Origin: Thiomargarita sp.
Lineage (GTDB): Bacteria > Pseudomonadota > Gammaproteobacteria > Beggiatoales > Beggiatoaceae
Reading direction: 5' to 3'
Length of the DNA stretch: 64,000 bases
NCBI GenBank assembly: GCA_022729575.1
Contig: DZAL01000001.1
Coordinates: forward strand, 24,755 to 88,754
Part shown: positions 6,909 to 13,543 of the stretch, one piece after another
Layout of the letters: each line of letters opens with the position of its first letter
Numbering within the stretch: the first letter of the stretch is position 1
The notes under the pieces: generated by a model
What the model was told of the DNA's origin: nothing
The model's input: the letters and a program-made list of their open reading frames with translations, nothing else
Databases searched by the model: none
Program-made: the position numbers and the translations under genes

Positions 6909-7379
6909 ATGAACTCAAATTTTTTGCATGTTTTTATCATTTCTATTTGGTTATTGACCTTGGTGGCCTGTGCTACCAAACAAAAAATTGGAGCAATCAC
7001 GGGTGTTGTAGCAGGAGCCGCGGCTTGCAGTAAAATCGGAGAAGGAAAAGGCCGATTGGCTGCTATGTTTATTTGTGCTATTGGGGGAGGAATCATTGGA
7101 AGTTCCATTGGAAATTATATGGATGAAGCTGATGAACAGCGATTCAATGCCACGTTAGAACACGTTCCCACTGGTCAAATAGTCGAATGGCAAAATCCTG
7201 ATACGAACGTTGGGTGGCAACTAATGTCCACGCAAACGCTTCAAACCAGCAATGGACCGTGTCGTCAATATCAGGTAGGAATTATTATTGATGGAAACAA
7301 AGAAACCGGAGAAGGTACAGCGTGCCGTCGTCTTGATGGTTATTGGGATATAAAGGACGTAAAGGACACGCATATATGA
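6909..7379 (+). CDS. Glycine-zipper outer-membrane lipoprotein
   Basis: A lipobox LLTLVAC (Cys21) is followed by two small hydrophobic glycine-rich helices (residues about 26-75: IGAITGVVAGAAACSKIG and AIGGGIIGSSIGNYMD). This is the 2TM glycine-zipper pattern of the Rickettsia 17-kDa antigen/SlyB-like lipoproteins. The C-terminal half (VEWQNPDTNVGWQL, GPCRQYQVGIII, GTACRRLDGYWDI) matches the surface-antigen domain that follows the zipper in that family. It lies 27 bp after the second caspase-like gene and probably sits in the outer membrane. Confidence 0.8.
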   Translation: MNSNFLHVFIISIWLLTLVACATKQKIGAITGVVAGAAACSKIGEGKGRLAAMFICAIGGGIIGSSIGNYMDEADEQRFNATLEHVPTGQIVEWQNPDTNVGWQLMSTQTLQTSNGPCRQYQVGIIIDGNKETGEGTACRRLDGYWDIKDVKDTHI

Positions 7380-7444
7380 ATGACCAGAGGACAAAGTTTG
7401 CGTTAAAGCATTTTCCTTTATTGACAGTGGCAAGGAGTTTATCA

Positions 7445-8899
7445 ATGTTTAGAAGACTAACCTTATTACTAGGAATATTTTGGTGGTGTTGTGGCCCGTT
7501 GGCCATTGCTGATGATTTTGAGTTAGGTACCGTGACGGATAATGGTATTACCGTTGACTTGAACACCGTATTTGGTGCTACTTCCTCCTGTGAAAAGCGT
7601 CCTTCGGGTTCAACTTTATTCGGTGCGACAATTTGTGTCGTGACTCCCGGTGTTAAAGACAATTTTTTTGTTGAAGAACGTCCCGATTTAAGTATCTATA
7701 ATACTAACAAAGCTGAAGACCTGTTAAATCAGTTTAAACAGGAGGAGTTAGAAAGAAGATACGGTAAAGATGGAGGTAAACTGAAGCAGGAGTATGAAGC
7801 TAAATATGGTTCAGGTTCAATCGAAAATCTGTATGACAGAAATATATCTACGGGTGTATTTCGGCTAAATTTCCGTGGATTGCCGATAATAGCCTCTTTT
7901 CCATATTCAATGGGGGGAGACAAGGATGGCAGAATTTTGGCGTTTAGCGTTCCAAACCTGAAGATCAATAAAATTTTTATTGGTAAGGACCGTGAAGATA
8001 GTGTAGAACAATTGAAGAATTACTTTAAAAAAGACGGTAATACTATTCTCACAGAACTCACAAAAATATCACCTGACCCAATCACAAATTCGCAAAAAGA
8101 GACTGGAAAAAATGAATTTGAGATAGGTACTGGTTTCGGTGGCAATAAACCATTAAATGATTTAGGTGGCGACCTTCAAAGCCTTCTTGGTGTCGGTTTT
8201 CGTTGGGAAGAACGTACTTATAACGGGCAAGACTACAAATACTACTCATTTCCTCTTTCAACACGGATTCCACTAGGATCAGGTCGAGAACTTGTTCTAC
8301 GTTTGCCCTTGCAATATACTGAAATCAATGGAGATGCCAAGGTTTATCAGATAATCGGCGGAGTTAGTTATAAAACACCCGTTGCTTATACCAATAATCG
8401 TTGGTTTCTCACACCTTCTTTCAGTTATGGAATGGTTGGTTCTGAAGACGTGGCTTCCGTTGCCCAATTAGTTTCTACTTCTTTGACTAGCAATTTTCTA
8501 CTGGTAGAACGTCCGAATTATTCAGTCAGTATGGGTAATTTAATCGGCTATTCCAAAACACTCCCTTTCCAATACAAAGATTGGGATTTGCGGGCGGAAC
8601 GTGCCAATACGATTACGCGCAACGGTATACTCCTCTCACTACCATTCTCGTCATTAGGAATGAAACTGGTTAGTGAGTTGTTCATCATTGACACCCGTGC
8701 TTTTGGAGACCCCATGTATGAAGATCAATTTACTGAAATAGGTTTTTCTATTGGACCTAAAAGAGGAAAAATTGGTACCAAAAAGGCGGGAGAACAAGGT
8801 TTTGTTAATGTTTCTAGGCAAGAATTTGGTTTAGGCTTTAGATACTTTCATTCTGATGCTTCCAATGGGTTTGGTTTCAGTGTCGGCTATGAATTCTAA
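7445..8899 (+). CDS. Outer-membrane beta-barrel protein of the caspase gene unit
   Basis: The frame is open from 7343, but the ATG at 7445 is preceded by AAGGAG and begins a clear signal peptide (MFRRLTLLLGIFWWCCGPLAIADD), so it is the start (484 residues). The N-terminal third is soluble and charged. From about residue 240 the sequence alternates polar and hydrophobic residues in strands and ends in GFGFSVGYEF with a terminal Phe, the usual signature of BAM-inserted barrels. No family was recognised. As last gene of the unit it may form the pore or surface anchor for the exported caspase-like proteins; that role is inference. Confidence 0.7.
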   Translation: MFRRLTLLLGIFWWCCGPLAIADDFELGTVTDNGITVDLNTVFGATSSCEKRPSGSTLFGATICVVTPGVKDNFFVEERPDLSIYNTNKAEDLLNQFKQEELERRYGKDGGKLKQEYEAKYGSGSIENLYDRNISTGVFRLNFRGLPIIASFPYSMGGDKDGRILAFSVPNLKINKIFIGKDREDSVEQLKNYFKKDGNTILTELTKISPDPITNSQKETGKNEFEIGTGFGGNKPLNDLGGDLQSLLGVGFRWEERTYNGQDYKYYSFPLSTRIPLGSGRELVLRLPLQYTEINGDAKVYQIIGGVSYKTPVAYTNNRWFLTPSFSYGMVGSEDVASVAQLVSTSLTSNFLLVERPNYSVSMGNLIGYSKTLPFQYKDWDLRAERANTITRNGILLSLPFSSLGMKLVSELFIIDTRAFGDPMYEDQFTEIGFSIGPKRGKIGTKKAGEQGFVNVSRQEFGLGFRYFHSDASNGFGFSVGYEF

Positions 8900-9120
8900 G
8901 CCAAGTAGGTGGGCCACAGGTTTATCGTTGCCCACCACTGCCAGAATGCTCTGCATTCCGATACCTAAACCATCATGAGCAGACCAATGAATGGGAGAGA
9001 CCTGCCAGCGGTAGTCAATCCAAGCCAACATGGGATGCCGAGTGTAAGAATGACACGAGATTATCCAATCAAATTCCACCCCCAGATTTTCCAGACCTTC
9101 GCGGTCTTAACCCATCCTCT
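8893..9120 (-). pseudogene. Protein-like remnant of unknown family
   Basis: Reading leftward, the frame ENLGVEFDWIISCHSYTRHP, MLAWIDYRWQVSPIHWSAHD and GLGIGMQSILAVVGNDKPVA looks like genuine protein sequence (W/H/G-rich, low chance of arising at random). However, it has no start with a ribosome site and runs into the end of the barrel gene. I read it as a leftover internal piece of a gene. Family not recognised. Confidence 0.35.
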
Positions 9121-9121
9121 T

Positions 9122-9535
9122 TCATTCAAGGTTTATCATCTGATTAAATGCCGCCAGCAACCCCTTATCGAACGACTTCATTTGTACGACTCCACGTCGC
9201 CGACAACAAGCCAGATGCACCAAATCTCGCGCACTTAACTTTGGAAATTGGTTAAGCAAAATTCTGGCAAGACGAAGGTCTGCTTCCTCTAATGGCCAAA
9301 TTTCTATTTCACTTAAATTAACTAAGTTTAAAGCAGCATCAAGAGTTTCCAGACGACCTACAGGGAGGTAAGCATGAAACAATTCTTGTAACACTTCCAC
9401 CGAAGTACACAATTGCCAGTTAGAATTATCTGACGCTTGGAAAAATAAGTTCCGTGCTTCCGTTTGAAGTGAATGAGGTCGTCCAACGGCATACATGAAA
9501 ACCTTAGTATCTATAAAGATTCGAGTGAGTTCCAT
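9122..9535 (-). CDS. PIN-domain toxin with a broken antitoxin partner
   Basis: The protein begins MELTRIFIDTKVFMYAVGRP, followed by VLQELFHAYL and LSARDLVHLACC, giving the PIN acidic residues D, E and D. This predicts a metal-dependent ribonuclease toxin of VapC type. The ATG at 9535 has an AGGG box and gives 137 residues; the open frame to 9586 has no better start. It overlaps the 3' end of the upstream antitoxin gene by 25 bp, a normal arrangement, but that antitoxin gene is frameshifted. Confidence 0.8.
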   Translation of the reverse strand: MELTRIFIDTKVFMYAVGRPHSLQTEARNLFFQASDNSNWQLCTSVEVLQELFHAYLPVGRLETLDAALNLVNLSEIEIWPLEEADLRLARILLNQFPKLSARDLVHLACCRRRGVVQMKSFDKGLLAAFNQMINLE

Positions 9536-9794
9536 GATTGCCCTGTACTCTTGGACTGTTGAATAACCGCCAAAGGTTCTTGCCACTCAGGTTCGATCCC
9601 TAATTCGCGACTATCACACTGCTGGAAAAACTCTTTCAAGTTCATCCTTGATGGTTTGGGTTTGGCCGCTTGACTTCTGGCTAATTGCTGGCTAATGAGT
9701 GCCAGTAATTGCAATTGTTCTATTGCAATTGTTCTATAGCAGAAATCGGCTTAATATGTCTTTGATATAATTGTTCAACTGCGGTAACCATCAT
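9511..9794 (-). pseudogene. Antitoxin gene frameshifted by a 14-bp tandem duplication
   Basis: From ATG 9794 (AGGAG box upstream) the frame reads MMVTAVEQLYQRHIKPISAI and EQLQ, then stops. The unit ATTGCAATTGTTCT occurs twice in tandem (9708-9721 and 9722-9735). Removing one copy joins EQLQ to LLALISQQLARSQAAKPKPS and the frame runs on through WNSLESL to the stop at 9511, giving about 89 residues. The 14-bp duplication therefore breaks an otherwise intact antitoxin. An internal start in the remaining frame (9714) could still make the C-terminal toxin-binding part. Confidence 0.75.
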
Positions 9795-9818
9795 AAAAAA
9801 TTCTCCTAATTAAGAATT

Positions 9819-10481
9819 GTAGGGTGGATTAAGCGAAGCGTATCCACCATTTCAATTACCTACATTCACCATTCACCCTTAAATTTCACCCATTTCAATC
9901 TCCAATCCCAACACTTCTAAATTTCGCCAGGGTCTCTGCTGATACCACCCCTTAGCCACGGCCCGTGACCATGAACTATACGGCCACTCAGAAGGATCAC
10001 TGACATATCCATGTTTGACAGGATTATAATGAATATAATCTAAATGTTTTTCCCAATCTTCCTCATCACGAATCAGGTGTTCCCAAAAACGCCGTTGCCA
10101 AACTTGTTTCTCCTGCCGGTCATTAATTGGAGTGTCAATACCGACCGAAAAATATCTTTTCAACTGGTGCCAGCGTCCAGAAAAATCTAGATCACCGGCG
10201 GGTAGTTGCCAAAGGCAATGTAAATGGTCTGGGAGGACCACTATGGCATCTATAATGAAAGGTTTCTTAGACTTCGTATAACGAAACGCTTCCCGTAGCC
10301 GTGAGATATTAGCTACTAACAAGGGTCTTCGTTGATAAGTGACCACTGTGAAAAAATAACAACAACCAGGACAATAAAGTCGACGATATTGGCTCATAAA
10401 TTTGGTAACGATTATTGGTTCGTAAATTTAGTATCCACTATTATTAAGTTTGGTGGATACGCTTCGCTTAATCCACCCTAC
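9819..10481. mobile_element. RAYT transposase unit flanked by inverted REP sequences
   Basis: A 31-bp sequence GTAGGGTGGATTAAGCGAAG... (9819-9849) recurs in inverted orientation at 10451-10481. Each copy is itself a hairpin (GTGGAT...ATCCAC). Between them lies only a Y1-type transposase gene. This is the classic REP-associated tyrosine transposase arrangement, and its right end abuts a truncated PIN gene. Confidence 0.85.
9879..10397 (-). CDS. rayT: REP-associated tyrosine transposase (RAYT, Y1 type)
   Basis: This 172-residue protein has the Y1/HUH family motifs: FFTVVTYQRR at the N-terminus, VVLPDHLHCLWQLP (the HUH His pair) and LDYIHYNPVKHGYV with the catalytic Tyr. RAYT proteins nick single-stranded REP hairpins and are thought to spread REPs. 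The gene is full length with no visible inactivating change. The inverted REP copies on both sides (9819-9849, 10451-10481) are its likely substrates. Confidence 0.9.
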   Translation of the reverse strand: MSQYRRLYCPGCCYFFTVVTYQRRPLLVANISRLREAFRYTKSKKPFIIDAIVVLPDHLHCLWQLPAGDLDFSGRWHQLKRYFSVGIDTPINDRQEKQVWQRRFWEHLIRDEEDWEKHLDYIHYNPVKHGYVSDPSEWPYSSWSRAVAKGWYQQRPWRNLEVLGLEIEMGEI

Positions 10482-10581
10482 GAACTTTCTCACTAAGGTC
10501 ATCAAATTTTCCCGAAGCCATTCGAGTCACAATATGGGTATCTACATACACTATAGGTTTTTCATTTCGTTCCAGGTCCAC
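10468..10581 (-). pseudogene. PIN toxin fragment truncated by the RAYT/REP unit (copy 1)
   Basis: From GTG 10581 the frame reads MDLERNEKPIVYVDTHIVTR and MASGKFDDLSE, identical to the start of the copy at 12213. It then switches at about 10484 into REP sequence (KVRRVD, stop). Only the first quarter of the PIN domain is left. The upstream antitoxin gene is intact, so this pair has kept the antitoxin and lost the toxin. Confidence 0.8.
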
Positions 10582-10784
10582 TCCGTCGGGATTTCAAAGT
10601 CAATGGTTTGAGTAATGAGAGGGTGTGCGGCTAATCGTTCCGTGACGGATTGAGGTGGTTGCACCGCCACAATTTGCGCCACCCGGCCCTGATGTTCCAC
10701 GGCAACGGGAATGCCTGTTTGCAAGACCTTCTCAATAATCTGAAACAATTGGTCAGTAATATGAGTTAAAGCGAGAGTTTCCAT
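10551..10784 (-). CDS. Phd/AbrB-like antitoxin, intact copy of a duplicated pair
   Basis: This 77-residue protein (METLALTHITDQLFQIIEKV, then VAVEHQGRVAQIVAVQPP and TIDFEIPTEWTWNEMKNL) resembles Phd/YefM-type antitoxins, with a strand-helix N-terminus and an acidic C-terminal tail. I chose ATG 10784 because AAGGG lies 9 nt upstream; in-frame ATGs at 10790 and 10859 are less well placed. The stop overlaps the start of the truncated PIN gene. A decayed copy of the same gene is at 12183-12320. Confidence 0.65.
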   Translation of the reverse strand: METLALTHITDQLFQIIEKVLQTGIPVAVEHQGRVAQIVAVQPPQSVTERLAAHPLITQTIDFEIPTEWTWNEMKNL

Positions 10785-10938
10785 AATCATTAACCCTTCA
10801 ATTGAAAGAAAGTATATTAAGTTTATCAGTCTGTGATTGTCAAGTTGAATAAAAACCATTATACTTGGTGGTTACCCATTACTTTGGAGAAACCTTGGGA
10901 ATTATTCGAGGTAATCACTTTTTAGAGGAATTATCATC

Positions 10939-11376
10939 ATGTCTTATTTACCTCAAGCTACTCGGTTAGGACAACTTAAACTCATTGAAATCTATGAATT
11001 TTACGATTCACCACGATTATTTTTGTGTAACAATCGATCTGGGCAACACTATTTAGCCTTATCTGTAGAAGAGCATGAGGGTTTCCACCTTTGGTTATAT
11101 GTGGCGATGTCTAAATCACGGTTACACCGGCTACGTGTTGGTCAACTCGAATTACGAGATGCTTATGTGAAGGCTGAAGAGGGGATGGTGTTTAAAGTGT
11201 TCACCGCTTCTCCAACCCAACCTGATACGGTCGAAGGTATCCTTTGTCAAAATCTGCCCGCGGAATGGTTGCCTGTAGCGGGTGAATTTTTATCTTTGCT
11301 GCCATCCCAAAGGGATATTTTAGTTGATTACAACAGGATCGGGGTAGAGATAGCTGGCGTAGCATTACCGATTTAA
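10939..11376 (+). CDS. Hypothetical protein, accessory-region type
   Basis: This 145-residue protein has no signal peptide or membrane segment. Segments such as LIEIYEFYDSPRLFLCNNRS and GQHYLALSVEEHEGFHLWLY suggest a compact alpha/beta domain. I recall similar unnamed proteins from cyanobacteria and Beggiatoaceae but cannot assign a function. A GAGGAA box precedes the ATG. It is followed after 21 bp by the gene at 11398, so the two form a pair in a toxin-antitoxin-rich area. Confidence 0.6.
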   Translation: MSYLPQATRLGQLKLIEIYEFYDSPRLFLCNNRSGQHYLALSVEEHEGFHLWLYVAMSKSRLHRLRVGQLELRDAYVKAEEGMVFKVFTASPTQPDTVEGILCQNLPAEWLPVAGEFLSLLPSQRDILVDYNRIGVEIAGVALPI

Positions 11377-11397
11377 AGAAGGAAGAGAAAGTAATTC

Positions 11398-11703
11398 ATG
11401 CTAAACAACTATAGTCGTATACGTCTTACCACTCCTCACTATGAAAGTGAAGGAGTTCCTCTCGGTTCGATTGGTTACTTGATTGAAACCTACTCTGACG
11501 GTGGTGCTTATGAAGTGGAATTTTCAGCACCAGACGGCACTACGATAGCCCAATTGGTTTTGAACGATTCCGAGGTACCATTGGCCGAGTTGCCTGTTCC
11601 AGTAAAGGATGGCCGGGTACTCTTCACATCGGCAACCCAACGAATCGCAGAGGGTCAAGGTATCCCACATGAAGAGTTTTGGCGGGAGGCAAAGGTAAGT
11701 TGA
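11398..11703 (+). CDS. DUF4926-like small protein with antitoxin-like tail
   Basis: Residues 1-60 (YSRIRLTTPHYESEGVPLGS, IGYLIETYSDGGAYEVEFSA, TIAQLVLNDSEVPLAELP) fit the short beta-barrel DUF4926 pattern: a V/L-G-x-G-x-I turn followed by YEVEF. The C-terminal 30 residues (RVLFTSATQRIAEGQGIPHE, EFWREAK) resemble the helical tail of small antitoxins. Paired with the preceding gene. Confidence 0.6.
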   Translation: MLNNYSRIRLTTPHYESEGVPLGSIGYLIETYSDGGAYEVEFSAPDGTTIAQLVLNDSEVPLAELPVPVKDGRVLFTSATQRIAEGQGIPHEEFWREAKVS

Positions 11704-11739
11704 GGACCAGACCGCGAAGACTTCCCAAACCTTCGAGGT

Positions 11740-11905
11740 CTGTTCATTTCATACCCATCCCCCTTGCTTTCCAGCCGAAAATAGGCTAGACTATCACCAT
11801 GTATTTCGAAATAATTGGCAAAATAACTAACATTGAAACCATTGCCATCAGCCACTCCATCAGAGAATTATAGTAATATCCTTACCTATTTGTTCGGCAA
11901 TGAAT
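11740..11905 (-). other. Protein-like remnant between repeats
   Basis: Leftward frames contain LAKFIAEQIGKDITIIL and then SDGVADGNGFNVSYFANYFE, IHGDSLAYFRLESKGDGYEM in a neighbouring frame. Both look like real protein pieces but are short, in different frames and without ribosome sites. The rest of 11704-11979 holds repeat sequence, including the REP at 11915. Confidence 0.25.
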
Positions 11906-11914
11906 TTGGCCAGT

Positions 11915-11947
11915 AGGGATAACACCCCTTCGAGGGGTGTTATCCCT
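11915..11947. repeat. 33-bp perfect palindrome (REP type 2)
   Basis: AGGGATAACACCCCT and its complement are separated by TCG. The same palindrome (core CGA) is at 57022-57054, just upstream of the ftsI stop side. Here it sits about 30 bp past the stop of a truncated PIN ORF. Confidence 0.85.
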
Positions 11948-11979
11948 CAGAACTCAAGTACAATGGTGGATGAATATTA

Positions 11980-12213
11980 CTAATTGGCTTCTTTAGCGAG
12001 ATAAGACAACATTTCAACGGGTGTACATGATAAACGCTTTCGTTCATACAAATAATGTAACTCCAATCCAACTATCGGCGAATAGAACAACCGTCCGTGA
12101 TTAAGTAATTTAACCGCATTTTCACTGAGGTCGTCAAATTTTCCAGAAGCCATTCGAGTGACAATATGGGTATCTACATACACTATAGGTTTTTCATTTC
12201 GTTCCAGGTCCAC
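11980..12213 (-). pseudogene. PIN toxin fragment, copy 2 of the duplicated pair
   Basis: GTG 12213 starts MDLERNEKPIVYVDTHIVTR and the frame continues through HGRLFYSPIVGLELHYLYER to a stop after 77 residues (LAKEAN). PIN toxins of this kind are usually about 125-135 residues and need further acidic residues near the C-terminus that are absent here. Its upstream antitoxin is also broken. The C-terminal loss lies next to a REP palindrome. Confidence 0.7.
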
Positions 12214-12320
12214 TCCGTCGGGGTTTCAAAGTCGATGGTTTAAGTAATGAAAGGGTGTGCGGCCAGTCGTTCCGTGACTAATTGAGGTGGTTGCACCGCT
12301 ATAATTTGCTGGTGTTCCCA
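12183..12320 (-). pseudogene. Antitoxin remnant, copy 2
   Basis: The frame matches the last 45 residues of the antitoxin at 10551 (EHQ.. IIAVQPPQLVTERLAAHPFI) but has TAA where the intact copy has CAA, and it lacks the N-terminal half. It is a dead copy. Confidence 0.8.
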
Positions 12321-12362
12321 CATTTTAGCACTACCGAATTTTAACACCTCCGTTAGTTTGGA
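12305..12362. repeat. Family F repeat fragment forming the 3' end of the next gene
   Basis: The minus-strand text GGTAGTCCCTCCAAACTAAC followed by GGAGGTGTTAAAATTC matches the family F module seen at 22434, 36144, 39340 and 46620. It supplies the last codons (VVPPN) and the stop of the UPF0104 gene. Confidence 0.7.
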
Positions 12363-13333
12363 GGGACTACCTGATTTCGAAACCCAAGGAGGATAAAAAC
12401 TTTCAACCCGATGGCCCATAAACTCAAATCGGCGAGCAATGCCATAATTCTAAATCCTGCTATTAAGGCCGCTAACGTGCCAAGGGATAAACTGACGCTT
12501 AATAAGTGACTGGCAACTACTTCAAACACTCCAATTCCTTGCGGAGCGAATAAAGCAATGATGCCTATTCCCCAGGAAAATAGATAAACGCCAGCAATTT
12601 CCAGTTGAGACAGGTCCAGAGTAGTCAGGGTGAACGCCTTGAAATAGCAAGTAAATGCCAGTGCCAATAGTGACCACATAAATAAATCAATGATAATCGC
12701 TGGTAAATAAAAACGCCATTGGAAAGTGGAGAAGATTAAGATATATCGTTGAATAATAACCGGTGTTATTATGATTCCTAGACTGCTACCAATGACTAAG
12801 AGTATTGCAATTGCTCCCCACTGGTCAGTGAGTCCATGAAAGTGGACGACGATGATACCGCCTAAGATGAGAGGAATAGCCGCGGATAAAATATGTTCTA
12901 ATAAAAATAATGCGGTAAGATGAGCCGTGGTAATACCATAGGTGTGAAAATCGAGTAGTCGTCCCACGGTATGCCAAATGCCGCCGGGGAGATAACGTGC
13001 CGGTAAACGATTGATGATGGTGTATAAAACCATTGAGTAAGAAACTGTGGTAGCAGTAGAAATAGTAGCCGGGGCGCTGGTTTTTAATAATAGCGTGGTA
13101 GCCAGAGCCAATATTAGGTGGGGTATCATCAAGAGCGCGATGGTGAGTAGTAGGTAGGAGAGTTGTGCGGTAGCAAAGATGTTGGCTAACAGGTCCCATG
13201 ATTGCCAGCCAACATAAAGCAGAAATCCTAAAGCCAAAGGGGTGAAGAGTCGTTTGACCCAAGTTATCCAGCTCGAGGCGGAAAATAGGAAGGGCAGTTG
13301 AATAGATTTGGTGGAGCAGGAGCGGGAAGACAT
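12353..13333 (-). CDS. UPF0104/lysylphosphatidylglycerol synthase-like membrane protein
   Basis: This 326-residue protein has about eight hydrophobic segments and two motifs known from the UPF0104 (LPG synthase TM region, YbhN/AglD) family: RYLPGGIWHTVGR near residue 117 and FAPQGIGVFE near 265. Such proteins are implicated in handling lipid or lipid-linked sugar substrates in the inner membrane; the substrate here cannot be told. The last residues (QVVPPN) come from a family F repeat. The ribosome site before ATG 13333 is weak. Confidence 0.8.
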   Translation of the reverse strand: MSSRSCSTKSIQLPFLFSASSWITWVKRLFTPLALGFLLYVGWQSWDLLANIFATAQLSYLLLTIALLMIPHLILALATTLLLKTSAPATISTATTVSYSMVLYTIINRLPARYLPGGIWHTVGRLLDFHTYGITTAHLTALFLLEHILSAAIPLILGGIIVVHFHGLTDQWGAIAILLVIGSSLGIIITPVIIQRYILIFSTFQWRFYLPAIIIDLFMWSLLALAFTCYFKAFTLTTLDLSQLEIAGVYLFSWGIGIIALFAPQGIGVFEVVASHLLSVSLSLGTLAALIAGFRIMALLADLSLWAIGLKVFILLGFRNQVVPPN

Positions 13334-13345
13334 GCGTTAAGTTAG

Positions 13346-13440
13346 GCCGCGTTGGAGTCCAAATCTTCAGATTTGGACGAGATTAGTCGAGGTGAGACGG
13401 CGTTGCCAAATCTGAAGCTTTGGACTCCAACGCCGTGACC
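13346..13440. repeat. Family A inverted repeat
   Basis: GCGTTGGAGTCCAAATCTTC ... and, inverted, AAGCTTTGGACTCCAACGCC bound a segment with ACGAGATT and GACGGCGTTGCC. A second copy with nearly the same modules is inside the element at 38014-38147. It lies between the UPF0104 start and the NtrC-type gene; 13441-13543 contains only GGCGTAAGG-like short repeats. Confidence 0.75.
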
Positions 13441-13543
13441 TTGGTAAGACCGGAAATAGACACCACCTGAGTTGCCAGGGATACTCCACTTCTTACCAAA
13501 GAGGGACCCGGGGGCGTAAGGGGCGTAAGGGACGTAAGGTGAA

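Larger units (their letters stand above)
10491..12320. repeat. About 200-bp duplication (10491-10699 and 12123-12320)
   Basis: The 3' half of the antitoxin gene and the 5' part of its PIN partner occur twice in the same orientation, at 10491-10699 and 12123-12320, roughly 90 percent identical by eye. Copy 1 is cut on its toxin side by the RAYT unit. Copy 2 keeps more of the PIN gene but has lost the antitoxin 5' end. Between them lie two plus-strand genes (10939-11703). Confidence 0.8.

Noticed and set aside
6618-7035. Overlapping frames at 6622-6828 and 6803-7033 between the second caspase-like gene and the glycine-zipper gene
   Set aside because: They are out-of-frame shadows of the two real genes; the real genes have signal peptides and ribosome sites.
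7343-7444. N-terminal extension of the barrel protein
   Set aside because: The first 34 residues overlap the preceding gene and are polar; the ATG at 7445 has AAGGAG upstream and opens a signal peptide.
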